From positions 3,658,001-3,722,000 of the forward strand of contig NZ_CP116009.1 of NCBI RefSeq assembly GCF_027941915.1: a DNA stretch of 64,000 bases. Reading direction: 5' to 3'. Under the pieces are notes generated by a model. That model did not search any database and had not been told where the DNA came from. It saw nothing but the letters and a program-made list of their open reading frames with translations. Source of the stretch: Ramlibacter tataouinensis (GTDB lineage: Bacteria > Pseudomonadota > Gammaproteobacteria > Burkholderiales > Burkholderiaceae_C). This document shows, one piece after another, positions 25,787 through 34,754 of this stretch. Numbering within the stretch: the stretch's first letter is position 1; each line of letters starts with the position of its first letter. The position numbers and the translations under genes were made by a program.

Positions 25787-26688
25787 ACAGCCAGATCCTG
25801 CCGCTGCACCGCGAGCTCGACCTCGTGGGCCCGCCCGGGCGCGACCCGGCCCTGCCCATCGGGCACCTGCTGGTCGACGCCGGCCGCCTGACCCACGACG
25901 AGGCCGAGCGCATCCACGACTACCAGATGAAGGTCGGCCTGCCGTTCGGCGAAGCCGGCATCTCGATGGGGCTGCTGACCGACGAGGACGTGCGCCATGC
26001 GCTGGCTCTGCAGTTCGGCCACGCCACCATCTCGCCGGATGCCGGCCTGGGCAAGGACCTGGTCGCCGCCTACGAGCCCGACAGCCCGGCGGTGGAGCAC
26101 CTGCGCAGCCTGCGCGCCCAGCTCACGCTGCGCTGGTTCGACAACGAGGTGCAGCACCAGTCGGCGCTGGCCATCGTCAGCCCCGGCCACGGCGAGGGCC
26201 GCAGCTACATCACCGCCAACCTGGCCGTGCTGTTCGCCCAGATGGGCAAGCGCACGCTGGTGATCGACGCCGACCTGCGGCGGCCGCGCCAGCACCGCAT
26301 CTTCGGCCTGCCCGGCAAGATCGGCCTGTCGGCACTGCTGGCCGGCCGCGCCGGGGCCGAGGTGATGTGCGACATCAAGCCGCTGCCCGGCCTGACGGTG
26401 CTGCCGGCCGGCGTGCTGCCGCCCAACCCGCAGGAGCTGCTGTCGCGGCCGCAGTTCCAGCGGCTGGTGCAGTCGCTGCGCGGCATGTACGAGGTGATCC
26501 TGGTCGACACGCCGGCCGCCGGCTCCTGGGCCGACGCCGAAACCGTGGCCGCCCGCGCCGGCGCGGCGCTGATGGTGACCTGCCGTGACCGCAGCTCCAT
26601 GCCGCGCGTGATCAAGCTGTCGGAAGACCTGCGCGAGTTCGGCGTCACGGTGGTGGGCGCCGTCCTCAACGGGGCAGGAGCCGTCTGA
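25783..26688 (+). CDS. epsG: Chain-length-associated tyrosine-kinase-like ATPase EpsG
   Basis: 301 residues of the BY-kinase/ParA-like fold. The Walker A loop reads SPGHGEGRSYITANLA, with Arg where most P-loops have Lys; GDGRS/GEGRS variants occur in EpsG proteins. Walker A' TLVIDADLRRPRQH (near 165) and Walker B VILVDTPA (near 245) are intact. An N-terminal 90-residue region (LLVDAGRLTHDEAERIHDYQ) is like the GspE N-terminal domain. No C-terminal Tyr cluster is seen. It is cytoplasmic, working with EpsF, and coupled on both sides by overlaps. Confidence 0.88.
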   Translation: MNSQILPLHRELDLVGPPGRDPALPIGHLLVDAGRLTHDEAERIHDYQMKVGLPFGEAGISMGLLTDEDVRHALALQFGHATISPDAGLGKDLVAAYEPDSPAVEHLRSLRAQLTLRWFDNEVQHQSALAIVSPGHGEGRSYITANLAVLFAQMGKRTLVIDADLRRPRQHRIFGLPGKIGLSALLAGRAGAEVMCDIKPLPGLTVLPAGVLPPNPQELLSRPQFQRLVQSLRGMYEVILVDTPAAGSWADAETVAARAGAALMVTCRDRSSMPRVIKLSEDLREFGVTVVGAVLNGAGAV

Positions 26689-27476
26689 TGGCCACGGCGC
26701 TGCCGTCCCCCACGCGGGACTGGCAGATGCGCTGGTACCAGCTCGTGCGCTCGATGGCCCGGATCCACAGCCCGGGCGGCGAGGAGCAGCTGCTGGACTG
26801 GCTGCTGCGGCCGGGCGAGGCGCGCGTGCTGGCCTTCGTCAACGCGCATGCCATGAACATGGCGGCCGAGTCCGAGCCGTTCTACCAGTCGCTGATGTCG
26901 GCCGACCTGGTGGTGCGCGACGGCATCGGCGTGTCGCTGCTGATGCAGCTGCTGAACCAACCGCCGGGCCAGAACCTGAACGGCACCGACCTGATCCCGC
27001 GGCTGCTGGCGCGCGCCAACGGCCTGGGCATCGCCTTGTTCGGCACCAGCGAGCCCTGGCTGGCGCGGGCGCAGCAGGTGGTGCGCGAGCGGCTCTCGCC
27101 CGCGAGCCCCTGCGTGGCGCTGAACGGCTTCCTGCCGCTGGACGACTACATCCGGCTGGCCGCGCAGTGCCGCCCGCGCGTGATCGTGCTGGGCATGGGC
27201 ATGCCGCGGCAGGAGGAGGTCGCGCTGGCGTTGCGCGGCGCGCTGGGCGGCCCCTGCCTGATCGTGTGCGGCGGTGCCATCCTCGACTTCCTCGGCGGCA
27301 AGGTCACGCGGGCCCCGCGCTGGATGCGCCGCAGCGGCCTGGAATGGGCCTATCGCCTCGGCCGCGAGCCGCGCCGGCTGTGGCAGCGCTACGTGCGCGG
27401 CAACCCGGTGTTCCTGCGCCGTGCCTTCGCCATGGTCCAGCGCTCCATCCGGCGCGGCTGGCCGGCCGTGGCGTAG
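26688..27476 (+). CDS. WecB/TagA/CpsF family glycosyltransferase
   Basis: 262 residues (GT26). Characteristic segments are VLAFVNAHAMNMA, ADLVVRDGIGVSLLMQLLN, LNGTDLIPRLL, VIVLGMGMPRQEEVAL and APRWMRRSGLEWAYRLGREP near the end. It transfers a sugar (ManNAcA- or GlcNAc-type) from UDP donor to the lipid-linked glycan. The start overlaps the EpsG stop by one base (TGATG). It is the last gene of the rightward eps operon. Confidence 0.9.
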   Translation: MATALPSPTRDWQMRWYQLVRSMARIHSPGGEEQLLDWLLRPGEARVLAFVNAHAMNMAAESEPFYQSLMSADLVVRDGIGVSLLMQLLNQPPGQNLNGTDLIPRLLARANGLGIALFGTSEPWLARAQQVVRERLSPASPCVALNGFLPLDDYIRLAAQCRPRVIVLGMGMPRQEEVALALRGALGGPCLIVCGGAILDFLGGKVTRAPRWMRRSGLEWAYRLGREPRRLWQRYVRGNPVFLRRAFAMVQRSIRRGWPAVA

Positions 27477-27606
27477 GCCTCATCAATTCCCACTGACGCA
27501 CACCGTCGCTGCTGAGGCAGGACAGCGCAGCTACGGCTGGTTACGCTGGCGCAATGCACCGGCTCGTCCTGCTCCGTTCGCCATGCCCCTTCGCTGGGGC
27601 GATTGC

Positions 27607-29025
27607 ATGAACGCCGACGCGCTGGTCGTCGGCGCCGGCATCGCCGGGCTGCGCTGCGCCCTGGCGCTGGCCGATGCGGGACTGAAGGTGGTGGTGCTGG
27701 AAGCCGCCCCGCACGCCGGCGGCCGGGCGGCGAGCTGGGCCGACGACACCACCGGCCTGCAGGTCGACACCGGCCCGCAGGCGATCAGTTCCGAGCACCG
27801 CAACTTCATCGCCATGCTGCAGCGCCTGGGCACGGCGCAACAGGTGCAGTGGCAGCGCAGCCCGCTGCTCACCGTGGTCGATGCCAAGGGCGTGCTGCGC
27901 GTGCCCAGCCCGCGCCTGCCGCCGCCGCTGCACGGCTTGGCGCTGCTGCCGGGCGTGCTCACGCGCCTGTCGCTGCGCGAGGGCTGGTCGCACCGCGCCA
28001 TCGCCTGGCGCGCCGCCCGCATGGACGAGCGCAGCGTGCGCGACCTGGACGCCGATGACGCCCATGCCTTCCTGCGCGAGATGGGCGTGAGCCCGGCCGC
28101 GATCGACTGGTTCTGGCGCTCGGCCATGCTGGCGCTGCTGAACGTGCCGCTGGAGCAGTGCTCGGCCGCTTCCATGATGCGGGCCTGGCGGCTGCTGCTC
28201 GGGCGCAGTGGCTGGCACTTCGGCTTCCCGCGGCTGGCGCTGTCGCAACTGTTCGTGCCGGGTGCCTGCCGCGCGGTGATGCGCTCCGGCGGCCAGGTGC
28301 TGTTCGGCGCGCGCGTGCGGCGGCTGCAGCTGGCGGGGGGGCGCTTTGCCCGCGTCGAGGTGGAGGGCGGCCCTTCGATCGCCGCGCCGCACTGCGTGCT
28401 GGCGCTGCCGCCGCAGGCGCTGGCCGCGGTGGCCGGCGCCAGCGACGAGGCCGCACTGGCGCCGCTGGCGACGGTGGCGCGCTACTTCCGCGCCAGCCCC
28501 TGCATCAGCACCTACCTGTGGTTCGACCGGCCGGTCACGCGCGAGCGCTTCTGGGCGCGGGCCTGGACCTGCCAGGGCCTGAACACCGCGTTCCACGACC
28601 TGTCCAACATCCGGCCGGCGCTGGCCGGCCGCGGCGCCGTGATCGCGGCCCACGCGGTCGGGCCGAGGGCGCGCCAGGACTGGGACGATGCCCGCATCGT
28701 CCTGCAGACCACGCAGGAGGTGCGGGAGTTCGCGCCGGCCGCGCGCGAGGCCAAGGTGATGCATGCGCGCGTGCACCGCACGCCGATGGCGGTGCCGCAG
28801 CCGCGCCCCGGCACCGAGGCGCTGCGGCCGGCTGCTGCCACCCCCGTGCCCGGGCTGTGGCTGGCCGGCGACTGGACCGATACGGCGCTGCCGTGCTCGA
28901 TGGAAAGCGCGACGCGCTCCGGCGCGCTGGCGGCCGAAGCGCTGCTGGCGGCCCTGGGCCGCCCGGTGAAGCTGTCGCTGGAAGCGCCCGACACCCGCGG
29001 CGTGGTGCGCTGGTGCCGGGCCTGA
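27607..29025 (+). CDS. FAD-dependent amine oxidase/desaturase, HpnE-like
   Basis: 472 residues. The N-terminal Rossmann motif ALVVGAGIAGLRCALALADA and LEAAPHAGGRAASW are typical of phytoene-desaturase/amine-oxidase flavoproteins. The C-terminal FAD motif is GLWLAGDWTDTALPCSMESA near residue 420. Overall it most resembles hydroxysqualene dehydroxylase (HpnE), which with HpnC/HpnD makes squalene; those partners are not in the window. ATG 27607 directly precedes the FAD motif. It stands between the two eps blocks; a link to them is not evident. Confidence 0.8.
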   Translation: MNADALVVGAGIAGLRCALALADAGLKVVVLEAAPHAGGRAASWADDTTGLQVDTGPQAISSEHRNFIAMLQRLGTAQQVQWQRSPLLTVVDAKGVLRVPSPRLPPPLHGLALLPGVLTRLSLREGWSHRAIAWRAARMDERSVRDLDADDAHAFLREMGVSPAAIDWFWRSAMLALLNVPLEQCSAASMMRAWRLLLGRSGWHFGFPRLALSQLFVPGACRAVMRSGGQVLFGARVRRLQLAGGRFARVEVEGGPSIAAPHCVLALPPQALAAVAGASDEAALAPLATVARYFRASPCISTYLWFDRPVTRERFWARAWTCQGLNTAFHDLSNIRPALAGRGAVIAAHAVGPRARQDWDDARIVLQTTQEVREFAPAAREAKVMHARVHRTPMAVPQPRPGTEALRPAAATPVPGLWLAGDWTDTALPCSMESATRSGALAAEALLAALGRPVKLSLEAPDTRGVVRWCRA

Positions 29026-29100
29026 CGGCGGGGCCGCGCTTGGCTTGGCGGCCCGGACGGCGGCCTCAGCCGGTGCCGCCGCTGCCGACGCCGTCGCCCG

Positions 29101-30414
29101 TTACGGGTTCCACCAGTTGCCCGAGGCGACGATCATCGGGATCAGCTGCAGCTCGGAGTCGTAGTAGTCGGTGGTGAAGTTGCCGGCGTTCCAGTTCCAC
29201 AGGTTGTCCAGGAAGCCCTGGAAGCGCGGGTCCACCATCGCGCCGCACAGCATCGGGCCGATCATGCCTTCGGGCTCGTAGCTGCGGTTCATCGCGAAGC
29301 CGTCCAGGTGGTAGCCGGCCGAGATGCGGTTGGCCTGGCCGCCGGTGTCGCGCTCGATGAAGCTCACCAGCTTGTTGCACACGTCGCGCCAGCGCGTGTC
29401 GCCCGAGGTCACGTAGTCGGTGCCCCAGCGCCACGGGTTGCGCTGCGCGTTGGCGAAGTAGTAGCCCTCGGTGTCGACGAAGTCGCCGTAGCCGCCCGGC
29501 GAGGGGATCGGGTTGGCAGTGTCGGTGTGGATGATGAAGTCGGGCATCAGGCCGCAGTTGGGCGAGAACACCGACTGCATGCGGTCGACCAGCTGGTACG
29601 AGCGGTCGATCGCGCGGTCCCACAGGGCATCGCCGGTGGCGCGCTTGAACGCGCGGAAGTGGCCGGTCATGTAGTCCGAGGTGCGGCTCACGTGCGGGGT
29701 GGCCATGCCCTTGGTCGTGCCGTCGGGCTTCATGTTCCAGGCGGCCATCGCGTTGATGGTGTTGATCGCCTCCTGCTTGTAGTTCCAGCCGCTCGACGAG
29801 CCCCACTGGCGGTCGGCCATCAGCAGCGCCATGGCGATGTCCAGGTCGCCGTCCATGGCGTTCCAGCCGCCGCCGGCAGCGTCGGTCGACGAGCCGTCGA
29901 TGGTCAGGCGCCAGTCCAGCAGCCAGCGCCCATGCTCGGGGATGCTGTAGGCCGGGCGGGCGCGCACGGTGGTCAGCAGGCCGTCGAAGAGGGAGCGGGC
30001 CTGCGGGTCGTGGCCGGCCATCAGCACGGTGATCAGCATGCCGTAGCCGATGCCCTCGGACACCGTGAGGTAGGCGCCGGAGTTGCCGAACTTGACGGCC
30101 TTGCCGCCGCGCACGGTGGGCACGTCGACGATGGCGCGCGCCTTCCAGGCGTCGTACGAGCGGCGGATCACCGCGTCCATCTGGTCGGCGCTGGCCGACG
30201 GCAGGATGCCGGCGACATACGGGTCCAGGCGCGCGCCGAAGGGGTAGGTATCCGGGCCGTCCACCGCGCGGCGGCTGGTGCTGCCGGGGCCGATGCCGTC
30301 CGCGGTCACGCCGGTGGAGAGCTCGCTGCCGCCGCCTCCACCGCCGCCGCAGGCGGCAAGGGCCAGAGTCAGGGCCGAGGCTGAACCGGTGCGCAGGAAG
30401 AGTCGTCTTTGCAT
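29101..30414 (-). CDS. Glycoside hydrolase family 8 lipoprotein
   Basis: 437 residues. The N-terminus MQRRLFLRTGSASALTLALA leads to Cys22 (a lipobox) followed by seven Gly and a Ser/Thr linker, so it is exported, possibly by Tat (RR) and lipid-anchored. The (alpha/alpha)6 domain has the catalytic acid Glu120 in VSEGIGYGMLI and the Asp motif MDGDLDIAMALL (about 187-198). GH8 enzymes cut beta-1,4-glucan, xylan or chitosan. In BcsZ-like fashion it may trim the exopolysaccharide made here; this is inferred from location at the end of the leftward eps block. Confidence 0.85.
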   Translation of the reverse strand: MQRRLFLRTGSASALTLALAACGGGGGGGSELSTGVTADGIGPGSTSRRAVDGPDTYPFGARLDPYVAGILPSASADQMDAVIRRSYDAWKARAIVDVPTVRGGKAVKFGNSGAYLTVSEGIGYGMLITVLMAGHDPQARSLFDGLLTTVRARPAYSIPEHGRWLLDWRLTIDGSSTDAAGGGWNAMDGDLDIAMALLMADRQWGSSSGWNYKQEAINTINAMAAWNMKPDGTTKGMATPHVSRTSDYMTGHFRAFKRATGDALWDRAIDRSYQLVDRMQSVFSPNCGLMPDFIIHTDTANPIPSPGGYGDFVDTEGYYFANAQRNPWRWGTDYVTSGDTRWRDVCNKLVSFIERDTGGQANRISAGYHLDGFAMNRSYEPEGMIGPMLCGAMVDPRFQGFLDNLWNWNAGNFTTDYYDSELQLIPMIVASGNWWNP

Positions 30415-30878
30415 TCTTGGGCTTGTTGGGTAAGGCGGCCTGGGCGGACAGCGGGGCTGCCGCGCACCTGTTGACCAGGTTGGAAGATGTGCCTCGGCGC
30501 CGGCGGCCCGTCCGGTGCCGCGGTGTGTCGCGGGCGAGAGTCCGGTGCGGCTGCGGGGGTGGCTGCCTCAGCGAGGAGCCCGGACTGTAGTAGGCGCAGT
30601 CCGACAAAACGGCGGGGCGCCGTCCTGCAAAAGTAACGAATGGGAGCGACTGTCGGGCTGCCGCTGGCGCGGCCGTAACAGCATCTTCAGGGGGCGCGCC
30701 GAACCCTGTTCATGCGAACAGGACAACGGCTGGGAAAGCGGCTGCGTCAGGCTCTGCAGCTGGTGCAGCCCAGCACGCGGCCGCGGCAGGGGCCGAGCTC
30801 GAGGCGGCCAGGGAGGCCGGCCCGACAAATCGGGTTACGACAATTCGAGCCGCACAAGTTACGTTTGTTAGCGGCGCG
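30415..30878. other. 464-bp gap between GH8 and acetyltransferase genes
   Basis: No gene is recognised. It contains the palindrome at 30706-30721, a TAAC/GTTA-containing AT-richer edge at 30830-30880, and presumably the GH8 promoter. Open frames here have no recognisable protein character. Confidence 0.4.
30706..30721. promoter_or_regulatory. LexA-box-like palindrome CTGT-N8-ACAG
   Basis: All eight conserved bases of the E. coli/betaproteobacterial LexA consensus are present, with extended arms CCTGTTC/GAACAGG. It is about 290 bases upstream of the GH8 start. The inner eight bases are not the AT-rich alternation preferred by LexA, so another dimeric regulator is equally possible. Confidence 0.35.
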
Positions 30879-31925
30879 TTACGACGAGGCGCGCCTCAGG
30901 TGGCGCAACAGCGGCCGGGCCGGCGCGGCCAGGGGCGAGGTCCGGACCCAGGCGCCGACGCGTTTCTTGAGCTGGCGCGCCAGCGTGAGCGGGGTCGGCC
31001 GGCTGACGATGCCTTCCAGCAGCGGCCAGCTGCAATCGGCGAAGCTGCGCTTGTAGCGCTCGTCGCCCTTGCCCAGGTCCAGCAGGGCGTGGCCCTGCGC
31101 GGCCGCCGCGCGCGCCACTTCCAGCAGCAGCAGCGAGCCGGGCGAGTACGGCGCGTGCGCCTGGCTGTAGACCGGGAACCACCAGTGCAGCACCTCGGGC
31201 GTGTGCATGCCGAAGTGCGCCGCCACCAGCGTGTCGCCCGCGTGCAGGGTGGACAGGCAGCCGCCGAAATCCGCATCGTCGGTGTCGCGCACCCGCCGCA
31301 CCAGCGTCCGTGTCCACTCCCATGCAAAGAAGTCGAGCTGGCCGGTGCGCCGGCACTGCTCGGACTTGAGCCGGATCACCTCGTCGAAGGCCGCCGTGTC
31401 GCCGCCGCGCAGTTCGAACCGCAGCGGCCCCGCTTCGCGCTCGAGCTTGCGCAGCTTGCGCGGCAGCGTGGCCAGCGAACTGCCCTGGTCGAGCTTGGCC
31501 TGCAGCCAGGCCGGGTAGCCGCGCGACAGGTCCAGCCCCGGGGAACTGGCGCAGGTCACCGGCACCGGTGGGCGTTGCCAGGCCGCGAGGTGGTCGAACT
31601 GCCAGAACGACAGTCGGCAGCCCTTGAGCAGCTCGGCCCAGTCCCAGCGCGTGCCGGGCGCGGCCACCACGCCGTGGTGGTCCGACAGGCGCCCGCCGGC
31701 CGGCTGGCCGGCGCCCATCCGGTGCTGGAAAGGGAAGAAGCCGACCACCTTGTGGCCGTCTTCGAGCACTGCGACGCGCACGTCGGGCCGCGCGGCGGCG
31801 GCCGCCTGCGTGAACTGCCACGAGAAGCAGGGGCTGGCCAGGCTGGGATTGGCCTTTTGCAGGGCACGCCAGCGGGCCCGCTCGGGCGGCCCCAGTTCAT
31901 GCGCCCGGATCACCGAAATCTTCAT
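30879..31925 (-). CDS. GNAT/FemAB-like acyltransferase of polysaccharide cluster
   Basis: 348 residues resembling the BioF2/FemAB-type double-GNAT proteins of exopolysaccharide loci. The first half has FSWQFTQAAAAARPDVRVAV and the second FEVIRLK-like helices, followed by ADFGGCLSTLHAGDTLVAAH and SPGSLLLLEVARAAAAQG (the acetyl-CoA site region). ALLDLGKGDERYKRSF near residue 285 is the family's conserved block. It probably acylates a sugar or amino-sugar of the repeat unit. ATG 31923-31925 is chosen. Confidence 0.8.
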   Translation of the reverse strand: MKISVIRAHELGPPERARWRALQKANPSLASPCFSWQFTQAAAAARPDVRVAVLEDGHKVVGFFPFQHRMGAGQPAGGRLSDHHGVVAAPGTRWDWAELLKGCRLSFWQFDHLAAWQRPPVPVTCASSPGLDLSRGYPAWLQAKLDQGSSLATLPRKLRKLEREAGPLRFELRGGDTAAFDEVIRLKSEQCRRTGQLDFFAWEWTRTLVRRVRDTDDADFGGCLSTLHAGDTLVAAHFGMHTPEVLHWWFPVYSQAHAPYSPGSLLLLEVARAAAAQGHALLDLGKGDERYKRSFADCSWPLLEGIVSRPTPLTLARQLKKRVGAWVRTSPLAAPARPLLRHLRRASS

Positions 31926-32005
31926 GGCTCTTGTTCGTCTCCCGGTGTTCGAGGCGCCGCGGGGGAGGGCGCCGCCTGCGCCCGCGCGCTGCGTCGCCCG
32001 CCTGC

Positions 32006-33013
32006 TCAATGGGCCGCGGCCACGGCGCGGACACGGCTGCGCGCCTGGCTTTCCTGTTCCAGGAACCAGGCCGCTGCCTCCTGCAGGGCGGCCGGGTACG
32101 GTGTCCAGTCCAGGCGCAGCTCGCCGGTGGCCGCGCGCGCATCCAGGTGCAGGTGCCGCTGCCACAGCGCCACCAGCCCCGGCGTGATCGGTTCGGGCAG
32201 GCCGCGCGGCGCGCGGCCCAGCCGCTGCAGGCCCTTGCGCAGCAGGTGCAGCGCCGGGCCGGCCAGGGCTGCGTCCAGCCGCAGCCGCCGCCCCGACAGG
32301 CGGCGCACCGGGGTGGCGCCGATCGCCAGCGCGAGGTCGATGAAGTACTCGTTCCAGCGCGGGCTGTCGGGCGCGGCCAGGTTGAAGCTGCGCCGCTCGC
32401 CGCGCGCCAGCGGCAGCTCGAGCGAGCGCAGCGCGGCGGTGCAGACGTCGTCCACGTGCACGAGGTTGGACCAGCCATCGCCCGCCACGCCCAGGTCGCC
32501 CAGCCGGCCGGCGCGCAGCCAGCGGCCGATCCGGCCGACCCACAGTTCGCTGCCGGGGCCCCACACGCAGCCCGGCCGCAGCACCACGGCCTGGCCGCCG
32601 CCGCGCGCGAACGCGGTCGCGTGCTGCTCGGCCTGCCGCTTGGCCTGGTCATACCAGCCCAGCAGCGGGCCAGGTGGGGCTTGTTCGGTGATGCGGCCTT
32701 CCAGCGCGCCGTAGGCCGACATGCTGCTCAGGTGCACCAGCCGCCGGCAGCGCGGCGAGGCCAGCGCCGCTTCCGCCAGCACCCGCGCGCCGTCGGCGAT
32801 CGAGGTGCCGTCGCCGGCGACGCAGTTGACCACCGCATCCATGCCGCGCAGCGCCTCCTGCACCGCGGCGCGATCGCGCGCATCGACGCGCAGCAGGCCG
32901 TCGGCCGGCACGGCGCGCGAGGAGGCCACGATCGCCTCGTGGCCGGCGGTCCGCAGCAGCGCGACCAGCCGAGAGCCGATGTAGCCGCGGCCGCCCAGCA
33001 CCAGCACCTTCAT
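32006..33013 (-). CDS. NAD-dependent epimerase/dehydratase (extended SDR)
   Basis: 335 residues. The NAD motif is VLVLGGRGYIGSRLVALL at the N-terminus (GGxGxxG). Catalytic residues are Ser in HLSSMSAYG and Tyr-x3-Lys in WYDQAKRQA. The substrate half includes NLVHVDDVC. It would modify a nucleotide sugar (epimerisation, dehydration or reduction) for the neighbouring transferases; the exact sugar cannot be read. It lies 55 bases after the GMC oxidoreductase gene on the same strand. Confidence 0.85.
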   Translation of the reverse strand: MKVLVLGGRGYIGSRLVALLRTAGHEAIVASSRAVPADGLLRVDARDRAAVQEALRGMDAVVNCVAGDGTSIADGARVLAEAALASPRCRRLVHLSSMSAYGALEGRITEQAPPGPLLGWYDQAKRQAEQHATAFARGGGQAVVLRPGCVWGPGSELWVGRIGRWLRAGRLGDLGVAGDGWSNLVHVDDVCTAALRSLELPLARGERRSFNLAAPDSPRWNEYFIDLALAIGATPVRRLSGRRLRLDAALAGPALHLLRKGLQRLGRAPRGLPEPITPGLVALWQRHLHLDARAATGELRLDWTPYPAALQEAAAWFLEQESQARSRVRAVAAAH

Positions 33014-33068
33014 TCGGAAACCTCCGTGCTGCGCACTGCGGTATTCGCCTTGGGAGCGGCCCTGCGGC

Positions 33069-34754
33069 TCATGCGAACACCTCCTCGGCCGCGGCCCGGC
33101 GCGGCTGCAGGCGCCGGGCCAGCCGGTCGGCCAGGCGCAGCGACAGCGCCACGATGGTCAGCGTCGGGTTGGCCTGGCTGGAGGTCGGGAACACCGCGCT
33201 GCCGGCCACGTACAGGTTGTCCACCCCGTGCAGCTTGCAGTCGGCATCGACCACGCTGGTGCGCGGGTCGCTGCCCATGCGGGCCGTGCCGACGTGGTGG
33301 CCGCCATAGGCGCCGTAGCGCAGCAGGTCTTCTTCCAGCGTGGCCGGGTCGTACTCGAAGCGGCCGACGCCGGTGCGCGCCAGTTCGGCGGCGATCAGGT
33401 CCAGCGTGCGCGCGATCGACTCGATGTCGCCGCGCCCGTAGCGCCAGTCCACCCGCAGCTTGCGCATGCCCAGGGCATCGACCGCGGACGTCAGGTGCAC
33501 CCGGCTGGAGGCCAGCGGCTGCTGCTCGCCCTGCACCTCCAGGCTGAAGCGGTTGCTGCGGTTGCGCAGGATCACCGAGGGGAACTTGCGCTGCGCCAGG
33601 GTGCGCTTGCGCAGCCAGTGGGCCAGGAAGGCGGCAGTGTCGCCGGGGTCGCGTGCGACGTTCAGCGCATGCCGTGCCCAGTCGGCGGCGCTGAGCGGCT
33701 GCGTGTCGCGCAGCCGCTTGCCGTACTCGTAGCTGATCAGGCCCTTGGCCAGCAGCAGCCCCGACAGCACGCCGCTGCGGTGCGCCGGGTCGGTGATGCG
33801 GGGGAAGTGCAGGCGCGCCACCGCGTTGAGCAGGCCGTGGCGGCGCTGCTGCACCGGATCGATGGCGATGCGGCGGCGGCAGTAGACGCCGTCGGCCGCC
33901 ACCTCGTAGCCGTGGCGCACGCCATCGACGCTGCCGGCCACGGTGAGGGTGCCGACGTTGCCGGCGATGTGGCACTGGTAGTAGCGGCCGACCACGTCGT
34001 GCGCATTGCCCACGCCCTGCGGCGCCACGTCGCTGGAGTGCAGCAGCAGCCGCGCCGTCTCGAGTCCGCCGGCAGCCAGCACCACGGCCCGCGCCGCCAC
34101 CTGGAAGCGGTTGCCGGCCAGCGTGGCGACCTCGAGCGCGCGCACGCCGCTGCCGCTCGCATCGAGCCGGATCGCGGTGCAGTGCGCGCCGGACAGCACG
34201 CGCACGTCGGGCGCGACCTCCAGCCGCTTGCGGTAGCGCACGCCGAAGTCGGTCGGGCAGGAAAAGCGCTCCAGCCCGTGGGTGCGGACGATGTCGCTGT
34301 CGAAGCCGGCGAACAGCGGCGGCGCCAGCGGCAGCGCGGTCCGCGCGTCGTAGGCATAGCAGCCGGCTTCGGCCCAGGCGTTGGCCCGCGCGTAGTAGGG
34401 CTGCAGCCCTTCGTGCGAGATCGGCCAGCCGCTGTGCGGCACCCAGGACCGGGCCTCGAAGTCGATCGGATCGAACGGCATGCAGCGGCCGCCCCACAGG
34501 CTGGTGGAGCCGCCCAGGCCGCGCAGGCGGTAGCGGTGCAGCGGGCTGTGCAGGCGCTCGTCGGCCACCTCGCCTTCGTAGTGCGCCTGGGCCTGGCCGT
34601 CGCGCGTGCGCTCGCCGGCCTCCAGCAGCAGCACCGACAGGCCGCGACCGGACAGCGACAGCGCCAGCGGGATGCCGGCGGCGCCGGCACCGACCACGCA
34701 GACGTCGGCGTCCAGCACGGTGCCGCGCGGCACGGCGTTGGCGTGCCCGATCAC
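33069..34754 (-). CDS. GMC-family FAD oxidoreductase
   Basis: 561 residues. FAD-binding N-terminus ADVCVVGAGAAGIPLALSLS and LEAGERTRDG, the GMC signature-like RGLGGSTSLWGGRCMPF near residue 75, and a C-terminal GMC domain with GGHHVGTARMG and NLYVAGSAVFPTSSQANPTL. It oxidises a hydroxyl group, probably of a sugar or lipid-linked sugar given the context. The GTG start (34752-34754) overlaps the preceding glycosyltransferase stop (GTGA), which settles the start. Confidence 0.88.
   Translation of the reverse strand: MIGHANAVPRGTVLDADVCVVGAGAAGIPLALSLSGRGLSVLLLEAGERTRDGQAQAHYEGEVADERLHSPLHRYRLRGLGGSTSLWGGRCMPFDPIDFEARSWVPHSGWPISHEGLQPYYARANAWAEAGCYAYDARTALPLAPPLFAGFDSDIVRTHGLERFSCPTDFGVRYRKRLEVAPDVRVLSGAHCTAIRLDASGSGVRALEVATLAGNRFQVAARAVVLAAGGLETARLLLHSSDVAPQGVGNAHDVVGRYYQCHIAGNVGTLTVAGSVDGVRHGYEVAADGVYCRRRIAIDPVQQRRHGLLNAVARLHFPRITDPAHRSGVLSGLLLAKGLISYEYGKRLRDTQPLSAADWARHALNVARDPGDTAAFLAHWLRKRTLAQRKFPSVILRNRSNRFSLEVQGEQQPLASSRVHLTSAVDALGMRKLRVDWRYGRGDIESIARTLDLIAAELARTGVGRFEYDPATLEEDLLRYGAYGGHHVGTARMGSDPRTSVVDADCKLHGVDNLYVAGSAVFPTSSQANPTLTIVALSLRLADRLARRLQPRRAAAEEVFA

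Noticed and set aside
25783-26688. EpsG P-loop Lys-to-Arg change as an inactivating mutation
   Set aside because: GEGRS/GDGRS variants are usual in EpsG-type proteins, so this is not taken as decay.
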